The position numbers and the translations under genes are program-made. The notes under the pieces are model-generated. The model made no database searches, was not told the DNA's origin, and was given only the letters and a program-made list of their open reading frames with translations. DNA of 7,522 nucleotides, from positions 1 to 7,522 of the forward strand of contig DIHJ01000070.1 in NCBI GenBank assembly GCA_002420105.1. The letters run 5' to 3'. The stretch is from Nitrospira sp. UBA5699 (lineage in GTDB: Bacteria; Nitrospirota; Nitrospiria; Nitrospirales; Nitrospiraceae). Of this stretch, positions 1-6,711 are shown piece after piece (position 1 is the first letter of the stretch; every line of letters starts with the position of its first letter).

Positions 1-128
1 AGTAAGAGTGGAGGAATATCTAGAGGAATAAATCAGTATCCCACCGGTGTCTCCGCGTGTTCACGATCCTGGCGAGCCCGCTCCTGCTTCGGCGCCAGTC
101 TTCCTATGTCACTCCAACGCATATGCGC
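1..128. other. Non-coding left edge
   Basis: I see no convincing gene here. Apart from the hairpin at 69-98, it holds an AT-richer stretch at 1-40 with an 8-base direct repeat GAGGAATA at 11-18 and 23-30. It probably marks the end of the operon, but the neighbour to the left is not visible. Confidence 0.5.
69..98 (-). other. Hairpin downstream of the last gene; possible weak terminator
   Basis: CTGGCG (69-74) pairs with CGCCAG (93-98), and CCG (78-80) with CGG (90-92), giving a 9-bp interrupted stem with a 3-nt bulge and a 9-nt loop. It begins about 30 nt after the AhpD-like stop at 129. No run of T follows on the minus strand, so it is not a standard intrinsic terminator; it may aid Rho-dependent ending, protect the transcript 3' end, or be chance in GC-rich DNA. 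Confidence 0.3.
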
Positions 129-728
129 TTACGGGGAAGCGGATTTCGTTTCGTCTGTTTTCGCGACGGGCGTGCTTCGTCTGCGTGCGCCATCAAGCAA
201 CTCAATGACGGCCGTGTAGCCCTTCTTGTGAAGCATCTCGCCGGCCCTCCGGACCACCGCGGGATCGGCCTCAATCCCCAAGCCGTCCACCCAGCGGTTC
301 ATAAAACAGAAAAAGGCGCAGACCAGGGCGGCGTGGGACACGGCTGTGTCGTCCCAACCGGCGGCGTATAGCGCGCTCACGTCGGACTGGGTGACACGTC
401 CTGGTGCAAGGGTCAACATGCGAACGTAAGACAGGACGGGCTTGAAACGCTCGACGATCGGCGCGCTGTTGATACCCTTCAGCAGGTGGTCGACCAGATC
501 GTCGGGAGTTCCGTAATGGCGACCCACTTCAATATGCGACGCACGACAGAACGCGCACTGGTTCAGGCCGGAGACGTATGCGGCGATCAGTTCTCGTTCT
601 TGCTCTGTGAAGGGCGAGGGACCTCGCATCAGCTGTTGGGCGAATTCGTGCAGCGGCCTTGCAAACTCAGGATAGGCGAGAAAGATATCGATCAACGATG
701 CGTCGGGCATCGCACGAAGAAAACTCAT
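129..728 (-). CDS. AhpD-like carboxymuconolactone decarboxylase-family peroxidase-related protein
   Basis: A 199-residue, all-helical cytoplasmic-type protein with no signal peptide. The active-site segment at residues 46-65 (534-593) has E46, C58, C61 and H65. The CxxCxxxH and the Glu 12 residues before the first Cys have the same spacing as the E118-C130-C133-H137 proton relay of Mycobacterium tuberculosis AhpD, so the thiol redox centre appears intact. AhpD-type proteins reduce peroxides or recycle AhpC. Here no AhpC, lipoyl protein or peroxiredoxin lies nearby, so the partner is unknown and it may act alone as a 'peroxidase-related enzyme'. The C-terminal 20 residues are charged and probably disordered. 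The start at 728 is supported by AAAGGAG ending 7 nt upstream and by the ATGA overlap with the preceding stop. This is the last gene of the run. Family assignment is confident; the peroxide substrate is not known. Confidence 0.88.
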   Translation of the reverse strand: MSFLRAMPDASLIDIFLAYPEFARPLHEFAQQLMRGPSPFTEQERELIAAYVSGLNQCAFCRASHIEVGRHYGTPDDLVDHLLKGINSAPIVERFKPVLSYVRMLTLAPGRVTQSDVSALYAAGWDDTAVSHAALVCAFFCFMNRWVDGLGIEADPAVVRRAGEMLHKKGYTAVIELLDGARRRSTPVAKTDETKSASP

Positions 729-1657
729 GGCGCCTCTCCTTTCCGGCTTGGCATTGCCGGATTGACTCTTTGTGGAACCACTGGGCCCATCAGGGTCTGG
801 TTGAATCCGAGAAACAGGCGATAGAGCCCATCCCCCCGCTTCCATTCCGGCATCGAGCTGTCCACCACGAGATAGTAGGTCCCCGGGTCCAACTCGGAAG
901 GAAACAACGCGGTGACGCCAGCGCGCAGCACATAGCCCTGCTGCAAGCGGGCACCGTCGGAGGACAGGAGCGAGAGCGCCGGCTGCCAGGCTGATCGGAC
1001 CAAGCCGACGACGCCGGACCACGTGGCACGGTTCGCCGCGACGGCGGTTTCGATCCGCGTCCGTTCGGTCAGGGTGAAACGATAGACATGATCGGGTCCG
1101 TCCAACCCATCGGGGGGCCTATAGTCATCGTTCGCCTGCGCCAGTGTCCCCGTGAGCACAACACTGCCCGTGATCCGGTCCGCCTGGGCGAAATCTTCCC
1201 CGCCGCGGAGCTCTGCATCTGTCAGGGGTCGGGTCCCGCAGGTCGCCCAGGTAAACTCGCGCTCGTACCGGCTGGCTACCGAACAGGAGGTGCGCTCGGC
1301 AGGACACAAGGCCTCTTCATTGCCCGTCGCGACGCGCTCATAGCCGTACCTGGGTGGTAGCGGCGCCACGACACGACGCGCCTTGTCACCGGCCGGCCAG
1401 CCGCCTTCTTCAACGATCTCGAGCACATTGGCCCCGGCCAGCACACAGTTGACCAATGCGGAGAATTCGGCTTCACGCTGCAGCGTCTCCCAAGGGCAAT
1501 CGGCCGGTCCTGATGTGCAGGCGGAGCCCGAGCGATATTCCACCAGATGCACGAACGGCTTGGGACGGATTTCGCATCCTGCAAGCAGAGGTCCCACCGC
1601 GAAGAGACCGACGGCGAAAAGACATGAGCGGCGGAAAGCTTTGACGGAATTACGCAT
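725..1657 (-). CDS. Cys-rich lipoprotein with pre-peptidase C-terminal (PPC)-like domain
   Basis: A 310-residue predicted lipoprotein. A basic n-region (KAFRR) and a hydrophobic core lead to the lipobox LAGC with lipidated C28. Glu follows at +2, so by the E. coli Asp rule it is not retained in the inner membrane and the outer membrane is likely. Residues about 45-140 hold six more cysteines (47, 54, 71, 118, 125, 140), compatible with disulfides in the periplasm. Residues about 160-285 resemble the PPC beta-sandwich: a DHVYRFTL strand, PALSLLSSDG, LDPGTYYLVVDSS and a final GLYRLFLGF strand. Such domains are usually non-catalytic appendages; no protease or other catalytic domain is seen. Two starts compete: ATG 1663 overlaps the upstream stop as ATGA but has GGAG only 2 nt away, while ATG 1657 has the same GGAG at 8 nt, so 1657 is chosen. 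Its stop overlaps the next start as ATGA. Function unknown. Confidence 0.82.
   Translation of the reverse strand: MRNSVKAFRRSCLFAVGLFAVGPLLAGCEIRPKPFVHLVEYRSGSACTSGPADCPWETLQREAEFSALVNCVLAGANVLEIVEEGGWPAGDKARRVVAPLPPRYGYERVATGNEEALCPAERTSCSVASRYEREFTWATCGTRPLTDAELRGGEDFAQADRITGSVVLTGTLAQANDDYRPPDGLDGPDHVYRFTLTERTRIETAVAANRATWSGVVGLVRSAWQPALSLLSSDGARLQQGYVLRAGVTALFPSELDPGTYYLVVDSSMPEWKRGDGLYRLFLGFNQTLMGPVVPQRVNPAMPSRKGEAP
736..742 (-). promoter_or_regulatory. Ribosome binding site of the AhpD-like gene
   Basis: AAAGGAG inside the end of the PPC lipoprotein gene, 7 nt before ATG 728. It fixes the start at 728 although the frame stays open to 1022. Confidence 0.7.
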
Positions 1658-1659
1658 CG

Positions 1660-2088
1660 TCATTTCTCCAACGATCGTCGAATCATCCTGACCAGATACT
1701 TCAGAATCCCGCGCACGATATCGAAATGGCTCGACAGCACGTCGTACAAGTATTCCCGTTCGATCTTGAGGGCTCTGGTCTCGGCCACCGCCACAGCTGT
1801 CACCAACCTGGGACTCTCGTCCAGCAAGGCCCACATGCCGAAGGTTTCTTTTTCTCGTACGGTTGTCTTTTCCAACCCGTCTTTGCGCAGAGACACCGTG
1901 CCCTCCAGTACGACGTAGAGGGCATCCGAAGGCTCGCCTTCCCGGAAAATGACCGTTCCGGACGCAAAGCGGACTTCCTGTGCAATCGCCGCCACCTTGG
2001 CAAGGTGCTCTGTCTCCGTTTCGATGAAGATATCGACATCTTGTAACAGCAGCACTTTTTCGATCGTCGTCAACACGGGATCCTCCAT
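1660..2088 (-). CDS. Single-domain cyclic-nucleotide-binding-fold (CNBD) protein
   Basis: A protein of 142 residues that is almost entirely one CAP-like cNMP-binding domain (about residues 15-118), followed by a short basic C-terminal helix; no DNA-binding or enzymatic domain is present. The front of the fold is canonical: GTVIFREGEPSDALYVVLEG at residues 44-63. The phosphate-binding cassette reads FGMWALLDESPR at 83-94: the phosphate-contacting Arg is kept (R94), but the Glu that normally binds the ribose hydroxyl in FGE is Met85, so binding of cAMP or cGMP is doubtful. The gene starts 3 nt after the transporter's stop, in the same frame, and probably reads signals to, or acts with, the HEAT tail. 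An alternative GTG start at 2076 (138 residues) has GGAGG 5 nt upstream, whereas the ATG at 2088 has no clear Shine-Dalgarno and would rely on translational coupling. Fold assignment is confident, ligand and partner are inferred. Confidence 0.87.
   Translation of the reverse strand: MEDPVLTTIEKVLLLQDVDIFIETETEHLAKVAAIAQEVRFASGTVIFREGEPSDALYVVLEGTVSLRKDGLEKTTVREKETFGMWALLDESPRLVTAVAVAETRALKIEREYLYDVLSSHFDIVRGILKYLVRMIRRSLEK
1666..1669 (-). promoter_or_regulatory. Ribosome binding site deciding the PPC lipoprotein start
   Basis: GGAG in the last codons of the CNBD gene, 8 nt before ATG 1657 and only 2 nt before ATG 1663. The spacing favours the downstream ATG; the two forms differ by two residues. 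Confidence 0.5.
2082..2086 (-). promoter_or_regulatory. Possible internal Shine-Dalgarno for a GTG start of the CNBD gene
   Basis: GGAGG overlaps the annotated ATG at 2088 (its G is shared) and stands 5 nt before a GTG codon at 2076 and 8 nt before a TTG at 2073. It could direct initiation a few codons downstream of the ATG. The fold begins after these codons, so the protein would be essentially the same. Confidence 0.4.
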
Positions 2089-2091
2089 CGC

Positions 2092-4860
2092 TCACATTGG
2101 CACGGCCGACCCGGTCAGCCGGCGCCAGGTCAGGCCGGCGGCCTCGCGAACCATGCTGTCGGATGCATCCAGGGCTTCACGCACAACCTCCTCCGACACG
2201 GCCACCTTCTGTTCGCCTACGACATACAGCGCACAGGATGCGAGCCAGGGATCGGGCCCCTTCACGACCTCGGTGAGCATGTCGATGAGGGTGGTCCGGC
2301 CCGATGGGAACACGGCGGCCTTCGTCTCCGTTTCCAACGCCCGTCGGTCAATCAGCGGCATCAGCGGCTGTTTCAATCTGGCGGGGAGCGCCGAGTCGAG
2401 AAATTCGATGGCGTGGTCCCGCACTCGCGCGTCGTCGGAGGTCACGCCATAGTAGGCGGCGTGGATCTCCTTGATCGAAAACAGGAGCCCCAGCAAGCGA
2501 AAAATCAATTTGAGATTGTCCTCCATCCGTTCCGCTACCGCCTGTTTGAACAGCCGGCTGCTGGGATCGGAATCGGCCGGCAAGGGGTACTGCCGCATTG
2601 TCAGGAGATGATCGTGCTCACGGATTTCGATCAGGAGCCGCCGCTCGATTTGGAGCGGATCGAAGAAGAGCGACGCGTCCCTCGCCCGGAGTTTATTCAG
2701 TGCTTTGACGATGTGATACCGCGCCACGCGATCCGACTCGTCGAGCCGACTCATCAGCCACGCGACGGCATCCACTCCCCCAATCGCCCCAACCACTCTG
2801 GGGAGACGCCGGCGCAGTTCTACAGGTTGCGTGGGATCGGCGTAGGCGCGATCGAGCACCGGAAGCACGGGCGGACCATAGTGCGTCAGGGTGTCGCCGG
2901 CCTCGCCGGCGATCTCATTGCGCAGGAACGCCGAGATGATCGTGGGCAGCGCCTCCATCGGCTTCACCTGAGCCGCGCTACGCAATGCGGCTTTCGCGAC
3001 CGTCTGGTCGGCGTCGCGCAAGAGGGGGATGAGACTGGTATGCAGGGCCGAGGCGGGGTCAATCCAGCCCAAGGCCAAGGCTGCTTCCCTGCGCTGGGCG
3101 GCCCCGCGCAGTCCCTCCGCTGCAGCCAGTGTCATGAGCACATGTTCACCTCTCGACCTCATCGACATTCCCTCGTCCTTCAGTGCGCAAACGACGGCCC
3201 CGGCGGCGACCCGAGCGTCTTCGCTAGCGAGCCACCCTTCGATCAACGGATCCGGACAACCCTTGGCAGCGCAGACGAAGCGCATCGCGTTCACCCGAAT
3301 CGCCAGATCGGAATCTTGGATCACAGCTTCCATCAAGGGAAGCGCGCGCTCATCCCGGCTTTCTGCGAGCAGATGAATCGCCGCGGCTCTGGCCATCGAT
3401 CCAGGACGCCCGGCCAGTTCCATGAGCGCGGGGACATAGGGAGTCGCATCCGCCTGTTCTAAGATCTTGAGGATAGCCAGCGCGCCGGCCTCATCGGCAT
3501 CGAGCAGGTGGTGGGTCAGGAGGGATACGGTCCGAGCCTCGGAGAGATTCACGGGGGCTGGCCAGGAGTCCAGGTGCTTCGCATGGAGGCCCGCGCGGAT
3601 GGCCAGCAGATACCGCTTCTGGCTCAGAGCTGCCAAGGGAATCCAGAGGACCAGCAGGACGATGGCCACCACGCTGAGCTGGGACACTGTGAACGAGAAC
3701 ATCCCGGTGGCGACGAGCAAAATCAGGCCGCCTATTCCACCGGCTGCGCGTTCCGTCACGCTGTCGACGAAGGCCTTGGCCTTGGTTTTGATTGCCCAAG
3801 GGATCGGCACGTACAACAGCTCGAGCCCGGCCTTATTGATGGAGTAGCGGAAGCTGCCATCGCTCAATTTCAGGAAAGCCACAGGGGTGAATCCAGGGGA
3901 AACGACGACGGCGAGCGATCCGGCCAACAGCGTGACAGGGAGCGAGAGCAACACGGCGCTGAGCCCCAGCGTTTGGACGACGATTCCGGTCGTGAGCAAC
4001 TGCACCAGAAACGAGACCACGCCCAGTCCCGCATAGAAGGTACCGAGAAATGCCGTGAGGGCGTCTTTCGAGGGATAGGCTTCTCGGATGATCGCCTTGA
4101 ACTGGTAATCGACGAGCGTCGCCACGACTTCGCCGAGGGCGATCAACCCGGCGATCATCGCGAGCTGCCCCACATAGCCTGCGAACCCGCTGAGAGAAAG
4201 CTTTCCCTCTTGTGGTTCCGCCGCGTCCGTGGACGACGCAACGGCGTTGGGTGCGGGCACCGAGGCGCGAGCCATTCGATCCAACAAGGCCACGACGCCG
4301 CTGCAGGCGGCATAGCCGCATGCCGCCACCAGCAGGAGTCCTTCCGTACCGACGAGAGCGGTCAACGCCGTGGTCAGTAGTCCGCCCAGCGTCCCGCCGA
4401 GAATTGCGCCGGCTCCAATGACGCCGAACAGACGCTTGGCTTCGCGCGTCGTGAAGATGTGATTGGCGAACAACCACGACTGGGCCACCGTCAGCAGGCC
4501 ATAGCCGCTCACCCAGAGGTACAGCGCATAAAACAGCCAGGGCGCGCCGCTGGAGAGAGCCAGCCGGAACGCGAGCAGGACGGCTGCGCCGGCGAAGAAC
4601 GTCGTGTGGAGCTGCGCGCTGATGGGAAAACGGCGAAAGCCCCGCGCGTACAGCCAGGCCACCGCCCCGCTGAAGAGCGCGACGAGGATGTAGACAAGCG
4701 GGAGCTGCCCCACGCCGAACTTGTACAGGAACAACGAATCGCGGACCGCCTTCATCACGACGTAGGCCGCGATCAGCAGAAACATGCAGAAGAACATCAG
4801 GCCGGTGCGGCCATACTCGCCCGTCCGAATGTCGACCACTCTGCTGAGCATGCGCATCAT
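2092..4860 (-). CDS. NTT/Npt-like (ATP/ADP translocase family) MFS transporter fused to HEAT repeats
   Basis: A 922-residue inner-membrane protein. Residues about 20-412 hold some 11-12 hydrophobic helices. They include segments I associate with bacterial nucleotide-transporter (Npt1/Npt2, TLC) homologues: TREAKRLFGVIGAGAILGG near 138-156, DYQFKAIIRE at 251-260, and LYVPIPWAIKTKAKAFVDSV near 349-368. Residues about 440-915 are soluble and helical, with repeated A/L-rich helix pairs typical of HEAT or ARM-like repeats (clear units near 488-516, 590-618, 619-648, 681-708 and 868-912). Parasite NTTs exchange ATP for ADP or import nucleotides; free-living homologues with HEAT tails have no firmly known substrate, so none is assigned. 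The start at 4860 is chosen because AGGAG lies 7 nt upstream and hydrophobic sequence follows directly; the frame is open up to an ATG at 4974, but that form would overlap the upstream gene and add a disordered tail. It begins 29 nt after the upstream stop. Its TGA is in frame with the next gene. Confidence 0.85.
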   Translation of the reverse strand: MMRMLSRVVDIRTGEYGRTGLMFFCMFLLIAAYVVMKAVRDSLFLYKFGVGQLPLVYILVALFSGAVAWLYARGFRRFPISAQLHTTFFAGAAVLLAFRLALSSGAPWLFYALYLWVSGYGLLTVAQSWLFANHIFTTREAKRLFGVIGAGAILGGTLGGLLTTALTALVGTEGLLLVAACGYAACSGVVALLDRMARASVPAPNAVASSTDAAEPQEGKLSLSGFAGYVGQLAMIAGLIALGEVVATLVDYQFKAIIREAYPSKDALTAFLGTFYAGLGVVSFLVQLLTTGIVVQTLGLSAVLLSLPVTLLAGSLAVVVSPGFTPVAFLKLSDGSFRYSINKAGLELLYVPIPWAIKTKAKAFVDSVTERAAGGIGGLILLVATGMFSFTVSQLSVVAIVLLVLWIPLAALSQKRYLLAIRAGLHAKHLDSWPAPVNLSEARTVSLLTHHLLDADEAGALAILKILEQADATPYVPALMELAGRPGSMARAAAIHLLAESRDERALPLMEAVIQDSDLAIRVNAMRFVCAAKGCPDPLIEGWLASEDARVAAGAVVCALKDEGMSMRSRGEHVLMTLAAAEGLRGAAQRREAALALGWIDPASALHTSLIPLLRDADQTVAKAALRSAAQVKPMEALPTIISAFLRNEIAGEAGDTLTHYGPPVLPVLDRAYADPTQPVELRRRLPRVVGAIGGVDAVAWLMSRLDESDRVARYHIVKALNKLRARDASLFFDPLQIERRLLIEIREHDHLLTMRQYPLPADSDPSSRLFKQAVAERMEDNLKLIFRLLGLLFSIKEIHAAYYGVTSDDARVRDHAIEFLDSALPARLKQPLMPLIDRRALETETKAAVFPSGRTTLIDMLTEVVKGPDPWLASCALYVVGEQKVAVSEEVVREALDASDSMVREAAGLTWRRLTGSAVPM

Positions 4861-4867
4861 GATCCGT

Positions 4868-4872
4868 CTCCT
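4868..4872 (-). promoter_or_regulatory. Ribosome binding site deciding the transporter start
   Basis: AGGAG with a 7-nt spacer to the ATG at 4860. It places the start there rather than at the in-frame ATG at 4974, which lies inside the upstream coding sequence. Confidence 0.75.
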
Positions 4873-4889
4873 GCTGCAGGCTTCTTCCG

Positions 4890-6698
4890 TCAGGTCTTCC
4901 GATCGAGACCCAGAAGGTGGAATCGTTCGGCCGGAAGGTCGAATTGGAGGTACACCGTCACCCGTTTGCTCCAATGCGCCCCGCCGTCGTAGCTCGTCTG
5001 GATCTCGATCGCGGCCACAGGCCGATCCTTCGTCGGCTTTCCCGCCCGCTCTACCTGGGACCGCAACGCCTGAATGAGCGAGCGGCTTAGCACGATCTGC
5101 CGCTCGTCGATGACCTGGGGGGGAGACACTTCCGGATCGAACCCATTGGCTACGTATCGCCGGACGCTGTACCGGTAGGCCGCGGTCTTGGCCGGAGCAT
5201 AGCCCCGCATCATAGCCAGATTTTCAAACGTCAACGCTTGTTCGCCTGACGCGGTGTCCACCAACGAGAATCGGTCGAGCGGGTTAACGAGGTTGAAATA
5301 ATAGCGGCCGATCTTATCGCGGCGGGCTTTCAACACGTCCGCCACATACCGTTCGGCTCGCGGATCGGTAAAGTCGCCGGTGTGGACAATCGTGTCGATA
5401 TCCTCATCGGTGAACGAGGTGACGATCTTGGCTCCCCAATAGCCATCCCGCAACGTCGCACGGAGAAAGGCTGGATTGGGGTAAGTCGGCCGCCAGCGTT
5501 CGGGGTCGAAATATTCCGATTCAAAGTACCCCACGGCCGGATACTCCATCCTGATCGGGACCTCCCAGGGCTTCACATAGAAGCCCGCTTCGATCATGGA
5601 CCGCCCGATAGCGCCGAAGTCGAGAAAATATTCGTTGCCGAAGCGCGTCAGTTGCGGATCGGCATTGTCGGCGCCCAGTGTCGAGGAGAAATCGATTAGA
5701 TAATGTTTCAGGTATTGCTCCTGGCGATCGTACATATCGAGCGCATTCGCGGCCTTGGTGTCGGTATGGTTCAGAAACGCTGCGATGACCCGAAGGCCTC
5801 GCAGCTCGCGGCGGTTCTCGTGGCGGATGCGGTCGTTGGGATCATCCGGTCGTTGGCCGACATAGAGGAACGGGCCTTTGGGGATGCCGGGCAGGAACTT
5901 GCTGGCCATGGCACGAATCTTCCCGTCAGGCCCATGCGGGACGCGCTCCAGGATGGCCTTGATATCGTCTATGGTCATCGGACGCGGAACGTGATAGCGG
6001 CCTCGAAACTTCGCCTTGGGGCCGACCGTGATGCGCGCGGGATCGACTTCGACGAGATAATGTTCAGGGACGTGGTATCCGGCGGCATGCAGGAACCGCG
6101 AAGAGATTATTTCCGGGGCAGTCGTCATTTCCGGATGCAACGGAGGATCGAATTTGATGAGGTACACGTCGTTCTTCCCGTCTCGAATCACAAAACCGGG
6201 GGTGGAACCCAGGCTTTCTTTCGCGCTGATCGCTGTCCAGATGCCTGTGGGATCCGGCCCTGACCCGAGCGCCGGACCTCGGGCTAATTCATCTTGCGAA
6301 AGCCGGGTGACGCTGTGCCGGTTGGTGAACCAGGTCGAATCCGGGACCTCGTCGAAGGCATCAACGTTTTGGGCTTCGATCGGATCGGCGAGACCGAGCC
6401 AGGTCCCGATCGTCCGGACCGAGCGGCCCAGGTTGAAGAACTGTCCGATTCGATGAAAGATCATCTTGTCCGCGCCGTCCCACAGCGCCCACTGTCCTTC
6501 GGTTTCCTCTTGCGGCTCGGCGATCGGCCGCCGGTCGTCGGCCTGCCGGAGGATCGGCCGGTCCACGGCCGGCGTGCTGTAGCACCCGGCCGTCGCAGTC
6601 AATACAATCGTTGTGCTCCACAACACCAAGACCATGCGGAGGCGTTCATGCGGATTCCGTTGTTGTGGATGTGCCGCCGTTCTGATCACGGGACTCAT
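4890..6698 (-). CDS. Predicted lipoprotein with protein-kinase-like catalytic motifs
   Basis: A 602-residue protein with a long basic n-region, a hydrophobic stretch at residues 22-36 and a lipobox ending T-A-G-C, making C39 the likely lipidated residue, so it should be membrane-anchored outside the cytoplasm. The middle resembles a kinase fold: YLIKFD with K182 (candidate ATP-binding Lys), E196 14 residues later (candidate helix-C Glu), NHTDTKAAN at 310-318 with D313, K315 and N318 in the spacing of the eukaryotic-type HRDLKxxN loop, and LIDFSSTLG at 334-342 with D336 in the place of the DFG Asp. From memory, similar uncharacterised proteins with NHxDxKxxN and YLIDFGSTLG occur in many diderm phyla; I know no assigned function. 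Residues about 470-602 form a further domain I do not recognise. The start at 6698 is supported by AGGAGG 4 nt upstream. The substrate is unknown, and a HipA-, CotH- or Fam20-like relationship is possible. Gene call is confident, kinase activity is inference. Confidence 0.8.
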   Translation of the reverse strand: MSPVIRTAAHPQQRNPHERLRMVLVLWSTTIVLTATAGCYSTPAVDRPILRQADDRRPIAEPQEETEGQWALWDGADKMIFHRIGQFFNLGRSVRTIGTWLGLADPIEAQNVDAFDEVPDSTWFTNRHSVTRLSQDELARGPALGSGPDPTGIWTAISAKESLGSTPGFVIRDGKNDVYLIKFDPPLHPEMTTAPEIISSRFLHAAGYHVPEHYLVEVDPARITVGPKAKFRGRYHVPRPMTIDDIKAILERVPHGPDGKIRAMASKFLPGIPKGPFLYVGQRPDDPNDRIRHENRRELRGLRVIAAFLNHTDTKAANALDMYDRQEQYLKHYLIDFSSTLGADNADPQLTRFGNEYFLDFGAIGRSMIEAGFYVKPWEVPIRMEYPAVGYFESEYFDPERWRPTYPNPAFLRATLRDGYWGAKIVTSFTDEDIDTIVHTGDFTDPRAERYVADVLKARRDKIGRYYFNLVNPLDRFSLVDTASGEQALTFENLAMMRGYAPAKTAAYRYSVRRYVANGFDPEVSPPQVIDERQIVLSRSLIQALRSQVERAGKPTKDRPVAAIEIQTSYDGGAHWSKRVTVYLQFDLPAERFHLLGLDRKT

Positions 6699-6702
6699 CT
6701 CG

Positions 6703-6708
6703 CCTCCT
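6703..6708 (-). promoter_or_regulatory. Ribosome binding site of the kinase-like lipoprotein gene
   Basis: AGGAGG lies 4 nt before the ATG at 6698 and inside the 13-nt gap after the barrel gene's TGA. This favours the long signal-peptide form over the internal Met at residue 22, which has no Shine-Dalgarno match in front of it. Confidence 0.7.
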
Positions 6709-6711
6709 CTG

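Noticed and set aside
11..30. Direct repeat GAGGAATA (11-18 and 23-30)
   Set aside because: Only two short copies at the window edge with no partner elsewhere; too little to call an att site, operator or repeat family.
729..1022. Extension of the AhpD-like frame upstream to 1022
   Set aside because: The added part overlaps the PPC-domain coding sequence and reads as Arg-rich shadow, while ATG 728 has a good ribosome binding site.
1658..2095. Extension of the PPC lipoprotein frame upstream to 2095
   Set aside because: That stretch is the CNBD gene read in another frame; a start at 2095 would bury the clear lipoprotein signal peptide inside the protein.
2894..2912. Perfect 8-bp inverted repeat TCGCCGGC-CTC-GCCGGCGA
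   Set aside because: It encodes the repetitive residues AGEAG within a HEAT helix region and is explained by codon use in GC-rich DNA; no sign of a regulatory role.
2413..3462. Plus-strand open frame of 349 codons
   Set aside because: It lies fully antisense to the HEAT-repeat region; its translation is rich in Arg, His and Gln with no recognisable domain, as expected for a mirror frame in GC-rich DNA.
3508..4380. Plus-strand open frame of 290 codons
   Set aside because: Antisense to the transporter helices; the translation is highly polar and low in hydrophobic order, with no motif.
4861..4974. N-terminal extension of the transporter to an in-frame ATG at 4974
   Set aside because: It would overlap the upstream coding sequence by 85 nt, has no helix or motif, and the strong AGGAG sits before the ATG at 4860 instead.
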